A stretch of DNA of 11,462 nucleotides from CAZSPL01 sp964608735 (GTDB taxonomy: Bacteria > JAJVIF01 > JAPKYR01 > CAZSPL01), in assembly GCA_964608735.1 (NCBI GenBank), contig CAZSPL010000125.1, forward strand, positions 1 to 11,462, in the 5' to 3' direction. The position numbers were made by a program, and so were the translations under genes. This document shows positions 5,167 to 11,462 of the stretch, piece by piece (within the stretch, counting starts at the first letter, position 1; each line of letters opens with the position of its first letter). Below the pieces are notes generated by a model. It was not told the origin of the DNA, ran no database searches, and saw nothing but the letters and a program-made list of their open reading frames with translations.

Positions 5167-7059
5167 TCAATCCCCGTCGACAACCCACATGAGCAGTTCG
5201 AGCGCGCGGTCGGATGCCCCCGGGAGGCTTTCCTTTGTATGCTCGCCGTTAGGATAGCGGTAATACACATAGTCCGGCGCGGTTATGCCGAGAAGCGTCA
5301 TCATATCGTCGAGGCTGTCGCTCTGATGCACGGGCACCACGGGGTCGAGGGCGCCGTGATGCACCTGCACGCGCGGCAGATTTTCGGCGAAGAATACGGG
5401 CGAGCCGCGGATCATCTTCCGCCGGGCACCCGTGATCGTGGAGTAGCCCTGGAGCAGCGGTATGATGACCTTGCCGATGATGCCCTGTTCAAGGGCGTCA
5501 TCGCCAAGGTATGTTTTATCGATGAGATGATGCTCCGCCGCCTGCCTGAGCTGCGGCACGAAATAATTTGTGGCCCCGAAGAAATCTATTGCGGCGGTCA
5601 CGCGGTCATCGCGTACTTTCGTGCGCAATGCCGTCCCACCGCCGCGGCTTCCGCCGGAGACGGCTATCCTCGATCCGTCGGCCGAGGGGAGTTCTTCGAG
5701 CACGAGGTTCAGCATCGAGATGGTGTCATCGGCATCGCCGTCATACACATCGCTGACCCCTTCCGACTGGTAGATTCCCTCGAGAGGGCCTTCATAGATG
5801 ACGACCTGCTCTCCCCTGAACGACGGCGCGACCTGGATGAAATTTTCGAGCACATAGCCGGAGCGGTGCAGTGATGTATCACCGGTTCCCCACACACCGC
5901 CGTGGGTCAGCAGGAGGATGGGCAATGAATGCGGCGCGTGCGTCCCGGGAGGTATCATGACGAGCCCGTAATGAAGCTCACCATGGATCCTCTGGGATAC
6001 CAGGTACATCCGCGAACCGTCCTCCTTGACGTCGATGCCGACGATAGCGTAATCGTGGACGCCAAGGTCGCGGCTTTCCCAATTGAGACGCACTTCTTCC
6101 AGTTCCTGCTCTGTCGGGGGGGCGAAAAGCGCATCAAGGTCGATCGGCGATTCCACGATGGCCAGTGTGACATAATCGTAGAGCTTCGCCGATGTCGCGC
6201 CGGCGGAGGAAGCGGTCACGAGCGCGCGATAATGCCCTGCCGGGGCGCTGGTTGCGTTCACCAGTGTCCCTTCCCAAGTGGATCCCGCCACGTATGTAAG
6301 GTGAAGAGAATCAGGCCCGATGACTTCCGGAAGAGTGAGGGCGACATCGGTGACGTCATCCTGCCAGTCGAACACATCGAGCCTCACGATTCCCGAAGCC
6401 CCTGTGATGTCGATTACCTGCTCCTGCGTAAAGTTTTCTATCATGTACGGCTCTACGCAATTATCGGGCCACGAGGCATCGATGACATAGGTTATTTCAT
6501 TATACTCAGGGGGGTCGGGCACCTTGATATTTATCAGTTCGTTAAATGTGCCATGCGATTCGAACTTCCGCGTGGGTGAGTCTTTGGCATAGGCGATGAA
6601 CGGGTTAATCGACCCGCCGCCGGGCTTATCCCACAGGCCGGTCCACCCGTCGGCATTCAACACTTCGTGCCCGAAATCATCCGTGTGCACTATGCACCTG
6701 ACATCGTATGCATCAAGGGTGGACGGGTTCCTGAGCGTGAGGAAAACCGACAGCGTCCTCGTCTCGAGGTTGAAACCATATACATCAACCACGAGGCAGT
6801 TCGAGCATGCGGGGGGCATCAGCATGTTGACGATCTGGTAATGCACCTGCCCGACATGCAAGGGTACCGCGCGAGCGCTAAGGTCAGCGATATCATATGA
6901 GACATTCCAGGCACCGAGGATATATCGCCCGGAATTCATGGTCTCTCTCGGACCGGGTATCAGCGATTGAGAATCCGCCGAAGCGGGGTTATCCACGCTC
7001 GCCGAGCAACCCAGTACAAAGAGCGCGAGCATTTGCAGGAACGCAAGTATCCACTTCAT
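5167..7059 (-). CDS. Lipoprotein with C-terminal alpha/beta-hydrolase (S9-like) domain
   Basis: A 630-residue protein starting at ATG 7059, with GGGAAGG a few nt upstream. Residues 1-18 form a lipoprotein signal peptide ending V-L-G-C18. Residues 44-210 are the module shared with its two paralogues: PPACSNC (C85, C88), LRNPSTLDAYDVR (109-121), WDKPGGGSINPF (143-154) and DASWPDNC (C201). Residues 220-303 form an Ig-like domain (DWQDDV at 231-236). From about 320 an alpha/beta-hydrolase follows, with an HGG oxyanion segment (386-388), the nucleophile elbow GGSRG (Ser471), LDPVVPVH (Asp572) and NGEHTKE (His607), so the Ser-Asp-His triad is complete. This layout is like prolyl-oligopeptidase or acyl-peptidase-type hydrolases; peptide versus ester substrate cannot be decided. 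It would act outside the cytoplasmic membrane. The stop is TGA, showing that TGA terminates in this genome. Confidence 0.88.
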   Translation of the reverse strand: MKWILAFLQMLALFVLGCSASVDNPASADSQSLIPGPRETMNSGRYILGAWNVSYDIADLSARAVPLHVGQVHYQIVNMLMPPACSNCLVVDVYGFNLETRTLSVFLTLRNPSTLDAYDVRCIVHTDDFGHEVLNADGWTGLWDKPGGGSINPFIAYAKDSPTRKFESHGTFNELINIKVPDPPEYNEITYVIDASWPDNCVEPYMIENFTQEQVIDITGASGIVRLDVFDWQDDVTDVALTLPEVIGPDSLHLTYVAGSTWEGTLVNATSAPAGHYRALVTASSAGATSAKLYDYVTLAIVESPIDLDALFAPPTEQELEEVRLNWESRDLGVHDYAIVGIDVKEDGSRMYLVSQRIHGELHYGLVMIPPGTHAPHSLPILLLTHGGVWGTGDTSLHRSGYVLENFIQVAPSFRGEQVVIYEGPLEGIYQSEGVSDVYDGDADDTISMLNLVLEELPSADGSRIAVSGGSRGGGTALRTKVRDDRVTAAIDFFGATNYFVPQLRQAAEHHLIDKTYLGDDALEQGIIGKVIIPLLQGYSTITGARRKMIRGSPVFFAENLPRVQVHHGALDPVVPVHQSDSLDDMMTLLGITAPDYVYYRYPNGEHTKESLPGASDRALELLMWVVDGD

Positions 7060-7132
7060 AGGCTACCTTCCCAGGCCTCCACGATGCCTGATTCGTCGAA
7101 AAGAGTCTCTAACTACCTATAGTAGTAACCAC

Positions 7133-7161
7133 ATTATAACATTTTTAATGATATGTGGGAA
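7133..7161 (-). promoter_or_regulatory. Sigma70-type promoter of the hydrolase lipoprotein gene
   Basis: On the minus strand TTCCCA (7161-7156, 4 of 6 to consensus) and a perfect TATAAT (7138-7133) are separated by 17 nt. The -10 lies about 74 nt upstream of the ATG at 7059 and is followed by GTGGTTA, nearly the same as at the 10758 gene. Confidence 0.65.
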
Positions 7162-7254
7162 AGAGAGAGACAGGGACAGCCTCGAATGGTGCATTTGAAA
7201 GCGGATATCGCGTTGTTTGCCGTCGCCCGGGGTTGTGTGCTGTACTATAAGAAA

Positions 7255-7471
7255 AACCATTGATCCGGGTGGCACCCCTTTACAGTGCCATAATCAGCTA
7301 CATGGGAGGTACTCGGCATTTTTTCGCATTCAGCTTTCTACAATGATGCACTGGAAAGGGGTGGTTCGGGATGTACGAGCAGCGCCACCCCTTTCCCGCG
7401 CAATAGCCTTTGTTGATAAGTCGAGTGCGTACTGTAAGCGCGGTAAAGGTGTGCCACCCGGATTCCTGGTT
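7255..7471. repeat. 217-bp MITE-like element with 29-bp inverted ends
   Basis: Positions 7255-7283 and the reverse complement of 7443-7471 match at 25 of 29 positions, sharing AACCA, ATCCGGGTGGCAC and CCTTTAC. A second, perfect 12-bp inverted repeat is nested inside: GGAAAGGGGTGG (7353-7364) and CCACCCCTTTCC (7385-7396). Length, terminal symmetry and lack of a gene fit a small non-autonomous element; target-site duplications are not obvious. Confidence 0.5.
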
Positions 7472-7487
7472 TGTCCTGATGATTTGT

Positions 7488-7564
7488 GTAGGGACGAACC
7501 TTGTGTTCGCCCGTTCGTTTGCCCTTCGAACGAGATCCAGGGCGAACACAAGGTTCGCCCCTAC
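7488..7564. repeat. 25-bp inverted repeat hairpin after the propeller gene
   Basis: The arms at 7488-7512 (starting GTAGGGACGAACC) and 7540-7564 pair at 24 of 25 positions. The 27-nt loop contains its own GTTCG/CGAAC hairpin. It begins 5 nt past the TAA of the minus-strand gene and may serve as that mRNA's 3' hairpin. The only T-run (7565-7570) follows on the plus strand, the wrong side for a classic minus-strand terminator. Confidence 0.75.
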
Positions 7565-7569
7565 TTTTT

Positions 7570-10500
7570 TTACCAGTTCCCGCCGGAGAGATATTTCACG
7601 ACGAATGCGTTCTGTACGCCGGACGTGGCGTGTATCTCCTCGCCGACCAGGTCGGGATTGAAATCGACATCCCCCGCGAAATAGCCAGCCGCGACCACTT
7701 TGCCGGCCGCATCGACATCAACCGCTTCGCAGGCGTCCGGATATGTCGCGCTGTCCCCGCCAAGGATGACCGCCCACTGGAACAGCCCGGCGTCATCGAG
7801 CGTTGAAACGTATGCGTCGGCCATACCCGATGCCGCGAATTCCGCGCCGGTGGCGGGATCGAGATCGGCCGTGCCCGCGAATTGGCCGGAGACGATGATA
7901 TCACCGGCGGAAGATACCGCGAGGTCGAAGCACATTTCCCTGTCCGTCCCGCCCCATGTTCGTCCCCATTTGTAATCCCCCGACGTATCAAGCTTCAGCA
8001 GGAAACAATCCGTGAAGCCAAGCCCCGAGTGAGTATCCTCTCCGACCGTGTCGGGGTCGAAATCAAGGCTGGTTTCACTCCAGTTGCCGGCGATGTAAAT
8101 ATTGCCGAGCGTATCGAATGCCACTCCTTCGCCGCTCTCCGTTGCAGTCCCGCCCCATGAATGGGTCCACTGATAGCCGCCGCTCGCGTTGAACAGCGTG
8201 AGGAACGCATCGGGGGTGTCCCCCGCGCTGTGAATATCCTCGCCCGCCTCGGGATTGAAATCGACCATCTGGTGGAAGTAGCCGGTGATGCATACATTGC
8301 CCGCCGAATCGACGCCGACATCGGTCGCGATGTCGATATACGACCCGCCCATCGTGCGTCCCCATACGAAATCGCCTGTCAGGTCGAATTTACTAAGGTA
8401 TATGTCGTTCCATCCGTTGCTTGTGTGAGTATCCGCTCCGACCGGGTCGGGATCGAGGTCGATCAACGTGTTCTTGAACATGCCGGAAATATACAGATAC
8501 GCACCGCTTATTTCGATGCCGGTCACGGCATCGTCCGATGAGCATCCCCAAGTCATCACCCACTGGTAGATGCCGTTGGGAGTCAACTTGAGAATGAAAG
8601 AATCATCGCCGCCGTTCGAGCCTCGGTTGGCGATTCCAAGCCCCGGGTCGAAATCGACGATATTCTTGAAACTTCCCGCGATGTATATGTTGTCGCCGCC
8701 GTCCACGGCGATGCTCTCGGCCTTATCATCGCCTGCGCCGCCGATGACCATTACCCATATGAGGTCGCCGTCGGGATTGAATTTGCTTATGGAGATATCC
8801 TGGCCGCCGTTGGATGGGCGCTCTATCACCTCGGCGGGGTCGGGATCGAGGTCGGTGGTGCCGCTGTATGTGCCGCCGACGATGATATTCCCGCCGGCAT
8901 CGCGCGCGAGGCAATACGCCCCGGCGAAGATGTCGTTGCCCCAGGTATTCGCCCATCCGGCATAGTCGATCTCGAACATCGCCACACCGATGCCGGTTTC
9001 GCCGCATTCATTAATGACTTCGACATCGTAATCGCCCAGCCCGGCGTCGATGGGTATCTCGATATCGCAGCTTATCTGCTCCCACGAATCGAAGCCGACG
9101 TTCGTGGCAACGATATCCGCCTCCCCATCCCTCTTCAATCGCACGTCGCCGGTCGCGCCATAGAAATTATCGCCGTCAATCAGCACCCCGGCAAGGGTAG
9201 TGCCGCGCCGGGAGAAATCCGGCTCGATGCCGAGAACTTCGGGAACAGGGCAGAGCACTTCGAACATGTCCTCTCCGATGTCCGACTGCCCGCCGTTATT
9301 GATGACCTTTACATCGAACAGCGCAATCTGTTCGTCGAACGGGATGTTGACATCGCACGTGATGGTGTTCGGATTGACGACATCCACGTTGTCCGCCGTG
9401 AACGGGTCGCCCGTTTCGGGATGGAATTCCACCGTCGCCGGGCCGACGAAATTCGCGCCGGTGATGGTGACGCCTTCAAGGCTTTCGCCGGCGTGTCCGC
9501 TGTCGGGGTCGATGCCGGATACCACCGGCGATGACTGGATAATCAGGAACAACCCTTCGCCGATACCCTCTTTCTCGTCGCTGTTGATGACCTTCACGTC
9601 ATAGTAGCCGATATCGGCGAGCAGGGGGATATTGAAATCGCATTCGATGCTCGTCGGGCCGAGCACTTCGACGTTGTATGTCGTTATTGTCGTGGATGCG
9701 TGGCTCAGCTCGACTTCGCATGGGGCGAGGAAATTCGCCCCGGTGATATCGACATCATGCATCGACGCGCCGCTCAGCGCCTGGGATGGGTCGATGCCGG
9801 TGACGACCGGCGCCGGGCTTCCCGCTACGGTGATGGTTACGTATTTATAAAGCCGCTTGGCGCCGGAGTTGGCCGATGTCACGACGAGCTGCGCGGAGTA
9901 ATCGCCGGGCAGCGCGCCTTCGGCATTGGTCAGCGTCACGGTCCATGTGCTTTCGGGAACGTGGGACAGCGAAATGTAATCCTCACCGGTGATATCGGGT
10001 ACGGCAATCCGCACGGAGTTGACATCATCCTGCCAGTCGAGGACATCCACGTAGATGTCGCACTGGGAGCCGATGATATGCTGCAGCTCGCCGTCCTGTA
10101 TGAAATTCTGTATGGCGTAAGGTTCCCAGCAGTTCCCGGGCCATGATGCATCGACGGCGAACATTATCCCGGCGTAGACGGGCGGTGATGGGATGTACAC
10201 CTTGAAATTTTCCACGTGCTCGGCAAGTCCGGCGAATATCCTGTTCGTCTCGGTTTTGGCATAGGCCCTGAACGGGTTGATATTCTGTCCGCCAGGCTTG
10301 TCCCAATCTGCGCTCCATGCATCGGCGTTGGTTATCGAATGCCCGAATGGATTGGTGAAGAGGATCCCGCGCACATCCCTTCCCGCGACGGGAGTGGGAT
10401 TCCGGAGGGTCACATCGACATCCATTATCCGGGTCACGGGGTTGAATGAATTTACGGCTATATCGAGGCAGTCGTTGCACGCGGGGGGGAGGAGCATGTC

Positions 10501-10758
10501 GGTGATGTTGTAGTGGGCGGCGAGTTCGCGCGCGGGCTCAACCGAGACGGAATTCGCCCACGGGTCGAAGGCGATGCTCCACAGGCCCCAGGGCACGCGG
10601 TTGGAACCCGCTTCCGTTTCACGCCTGTCGGCGACGGGAGTCTGGGTAACCGCGGGAAGCGCATCCGGTGCGACAGGCCCGAGCGCCGAGCCTGAACATC
10701 CGGTGATGAGCGCAAGAAGGGATATCGTGACAAGTATAAGAAAGTTTCTTGAAGCCAT
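7570..10758 (-). CDS. Lipoprotein with IPT/TIG domains and seven-repeat beta-propeller
   Basis: A 1062-residue protein. ATG at 10758 is chosen because GGAGA lies about 8 nt upstream; TTG and ATG codons at 10782 and 10779 are in frame but lack a site. The lipobox is L-I-T-G-C21. Residues 55-215 are the shared module: PPACNDC (C94, C97), LRNPTPVAGRDVRG (118-131), WDKPGGQNINPF (152-163) and DASWPGNC (C210). Residues 240-312 form an Ig-like domain (DWQDDV). Three IPT/TIG-like domains follow (about 315-407, 410-501, 504-597), each opening with a GIDP/GIEP motif and carrying an ITGANF or IDGDNF strand. Residues 602-1062 hold seven repeats of 64-68 residues starting at W602, W668, W733, W799, W864, W931 and W995. 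Their pattern is W-x3-GG, D-x2-GN-IYIAG, D-[FL]-[DN]-P and a closing K-x-D-x2-G. Seven repeats suggest a seven-bladed propeller. A binding or adhesion role outside the cell is inferred; no catalytic motif was seen. Confidence 0.87.
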   Translation of the reverse strand: MASRNFLILVTISLLALITGCSGSALGPVAPDALPAVTQTPVADRRETEAGSNRVPWGLWSIAFDPWANSVSVEPARELAAHYNITDMLLPPACNDCLDIAVNSFNPVTRIMDVDVTLRNPTPVAGRDVRGILFTNPFGHSITNADAWSADWDKPGGQNINPFRAYAKTETNRIFAGLAEHVENFKVYIPSPPVYAGIMFAVDASWPGNCWEPYAIQNFIQDGELQHIIGSQCDIYVDVLDWQDDVNSVRIAVPDITGEDYISLSHVPESTWTVTLTNAEGALPGDYSAQLVVTSANSGAKRLYKYVTITVAGSPAPVVTGIDPSQALSGASMHDVDITGANFLAPCEVELSHASTTITTYNVEVLGPTSIECDFNIPLLADIGYYDVKVINSDEKEGIGEGLFLIIQSSPVVSGIDPDSGHAGESLEGVTITGANFVGPATVEFHPETGDPFTADNVDVVNPNTITCDVNIPFDEQIALFDVKVINNGGQSDIGEDMFEVLCPVPEVLGIEPDFSRRGTTLAGVLIDGDNFYGATGDVRLKRDGEADIVATNVGFDSWEQISCDIEIPIDAGLGDYDVEVINECGETGIGVAMFEIDYAGWANTWGNDIFAGAYCLARDAGGNIIVGGTYSGTTDLDPDPAEVIERPSNGGQDISISKFNPDGDLIWVMVIGGAGDDKAESIAVDGGDNIYIAGSFKNIVDFDPGLGIANRGSNGGDDSFILKLTPNGIYQWVMTWGCSSDDAVTGIEISGAYLYISGMFKNTLIDLDPDPVGADTHTSNGWNDIYLSKFDLTGDFVWGRTMGGSYIDIATDVGVDSAGNVCITGYFHQMVDFNPEAGEDIHSAGDTPDAFLTLFNASGGYQWTHSWGGTATESGEGVAFDTLGNIYIAGNWSETSLDFDPDTVGEDTHSGLGFTDCFLLKLDTSGDYKWGRTWGGTDREMCFDLAVSSAGDIIVSGQFAGTADLDPATGAEFAASGMADAYVSTLDDAGLFQWAVILGGDSATYPDACEAVDVDAAGKVVAAGYFAGDVDFNPDLVGEEIHATSGVQNAFVVKYLSGGNW

Positions 10759-10797
10759 TTCTTCTCTCCGGTCCCTCATCAAATCTGATTTAACTAC

Positions 10798-10803
10798 ATT
10801 ATA
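10798..10803 (-). promoter_or_regulatory. -10 box upstream of the propeller lipoprotein gene
   Basis: There is a perfect TATAAT on the minus strand about 40 nt upstream of the ATG at 10758, followed by GTAGTTA. No convincing -35 hexamer stands at 16-18 nt. Confidence 0.45.
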
Positions 10804-10859
10804 CTTAGATGCAGGTTAAGTTGCGCTTAATCGGGCTTGCTACCTCATGCAAAGAGCAA

Positions 10860-10930
10860 AGCCCGAGCCCCGACCGTAAGGGAGGGGACATTAGCTGGTT
10901 GTCCCCTCCCTTACGGACGGGGCTCGGGCT
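10860..10930. repeat. 31-bp inverted repeat hairpin of the A family
   Basis: The arms at 10860-10890 and 10900-10930 are reverse complements with one mismatch, around a 9-nt loop. Each arm carries CCCGAGCCCCG and AGGGAGGGGACA, the same ends as module A at 1-71 and 271-341 and the fragment at 5041-5079. It lies 58 nt beyond the stop of the minus-strand gene at 10989 and about 55 nt upstream of the -10 of the 10758 gene. Confidence 0.8.
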
Positions 10931-10988
10931 CGATGTGCGGGTGGCGCATACTTCTATATACGCGCACCGCCCGTGCTACCGATGCGCG

Positions 10989-11462
10989 CTACCAGTTCCC
11001 GTCGGGGGGGAATTTGCAGAGGAATGCATCGCTCTTCCCGTTGCTGGTTCTCAGCTCGATATCAGGACCGGGGTTAAAAACCACTATATCCTCGAAGTCA
11101 CCTGCGATGCAAATGTTGTAGTTCGCATCAATTACGATGCCCCAAGGATATTCGTAACCGCTTCCACCAAATGTATAAGCCCATTGGAAATTGCCATATG
11201 AATCGAACTTACTCAGGAATATATCATCACGACCATTGCACGAATGCTCATCTACTCCCGGGCCGGGGTCGAAGTCAACAACGCCGGAGAAATATCCCAC
11301 GACATAAGGGCTACCACTCGCATCAACACCGACTTCATAGCCTTTATCCCATTTGTTGCCACCCCATGTGCGAGTCCAGAGAAAATATCCATTCGGATCA
11401 AACTTGCTCAGGAATGTATCATATCCACCGCCCGATGTACGTTCGTCGATACCAGTGCCGGG
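10989..11462 (-). CDS. Second beta-propeller repeat protein, C-terminal part only
   Basis: The frame runs from the window's right edge to a TAG at 10989-10991, giving 157 residues with no start inside the window. It contains about two and a half propeller repeats like those of the neighbouring 1062-residue protein: FLSKFDPNGYFLWTRTWGG, GYFSGVVDFDPGPGVDEH, FLSKFDSYGNFQWAYTFGG and a final FPPDGNW. The neighbour also ends G-N-W at its terminus. The two genes lie in the same orientation, so they are probably tandem paralogues. I infer another surface or secreted propeller; whether it shares the lipoprotein N-terminal module cannot be seen. Confidence 0.82.
   Translation of the reverse strand, partial: PGTGIDERTSGGGYDTFLSKFDPNGYFLWTRTWGGNKWDKGYEVGVDASGSPYVVGYFSGVVDFDPGPGVDEHSCNGRDDIFLSKFDSYGNFQWAYTFGGSGYEYPWGIVIDANYNICIAGDFEDIVVFNPGPDIELRTSNGKSDAFLCKFPPDGNW

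Larger units (their letters stand above)
7060..7569. other. Repeat-rich intergenic spacer, about 510 bp
   Basis: The right-hand gene ends at 7570 and the left-hand one starts at 7059. The spacer holds the promoter of the hydrolase gene (7133-7161), about 90 nt with nothing recognisable (7165-7254), a 217-bp element with inverted ends (7255-7471) and a 25-bp hairpin (7488-7564). Open frames across it look like translated repeats, not proteins. Confidence 0.65.

Noticed and set aside
5083..5874. Plus-strand open frame of 263 codons over the hydrolase gene
   Set aside because: It lies opposite the catalytic domain, starts inside a repeat and has no recognisable protein pattern.
7488..7570. Plus-strand intrinsic terminator (hairpin followed by six T)
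   Set aside because: No plus-strand gene ends upstream of it; the T-run overlaps the end of the minus-strand gene, so I treat the hairpin as a repeat.
7217..7684. Open frame across the spacer into the propeller gene (plus strand)
   Set aside because: It translates inverted repeats and the antisense of a real gene; no ribosome binding site or motif is seen.
10759..10782. Upstream TTG/ATG starts for the propeller lipoprotein
   Set aside because: They lack a Shine-Dalgarno and would add charged residues before the signal peptide, whereas ATG at 10758 has a good GGAGA.

Overview
The window looks like a metagenome-assembled scaffold from an uncultivated bacterium. It has a run of exactly 100 N (72-171), is GC-rich, and has low gene density with long repeat-filled spacers. 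I cannot assign a phylum. Three complete genes encode proteins with lipoprotein signal peptides and large modular extracytoplasmic regions, which fits a diderm-like bacterium with a rich surface proteome. TGA, TAA and TAG all serve as ordinary stops here, so the standard bacterial code applies.

Layout, left to right. Positions 1-749 are non-coding: a roughly 184-bp tandem duplication broken by the assembly gap, a small ~20-bp tandem array, and a minus-strand intrinsic terminator. A minus-strand gene for an exported DUF922-type putative zinc protease follows (750-1562). Next is a minus-strand lipoprotein gene (1882-3519) whose C-terminal TlpA/thioredoxin-like domain is interrupted in frame by two adjacent TGA codons. 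A 26-bp perfect inverted repeat separates it from the only plus-strand gene (3860-4717), a DnaQ-like 3'-5' exonuclease with a WYL-like C-terminus and its own terminator. After a 400-bp repeat-rich spacer comes a minus-strand lipoprotein with an alpha/beta-hydrolase domain (5167-7059). Another repeat-rich spacer leads to a 1062-residue minus-strand lipoprotein with three IPT/TIG-like domains and a seven-repeat beta-propeller (7570-10758). The right edge holds the C-terminal end of a second propeller protein (10989 to beyond 11462).

How the genes relate. The lipoproteins at 1882-3519, 5167-7059 and 7570-10758 share an N-terminal module of about 160 residues, marked by a PPACxxC motif, a [LK]RNP/KNP segment with a nearby DVRG/DVRC, and DASWPxNC. 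Behind it each carries a different C-terminal part: redoxin, hydrolase, or IPT plus propeller. I read this as one family of surface-anchored scaffolds with swapped effector domains. Each of the three has a TATAAT -10 box upstream, so each is probably transcribed on its own. Every minus-strand gene is followed within about 120 nt by an inverted repeat, several of which belong to dispersed repeat families.

The most interesting signal is the tandem TGA-TGA. It falls exactly on the Trp-Cys of the thioredoxin active site (FW-x-x-W-C-G-x-x-C) in an otherwise intact frame and is followed by a short GC hairpin. Selenocysteine insertion, a decayed active site and an assembly error are all possible.
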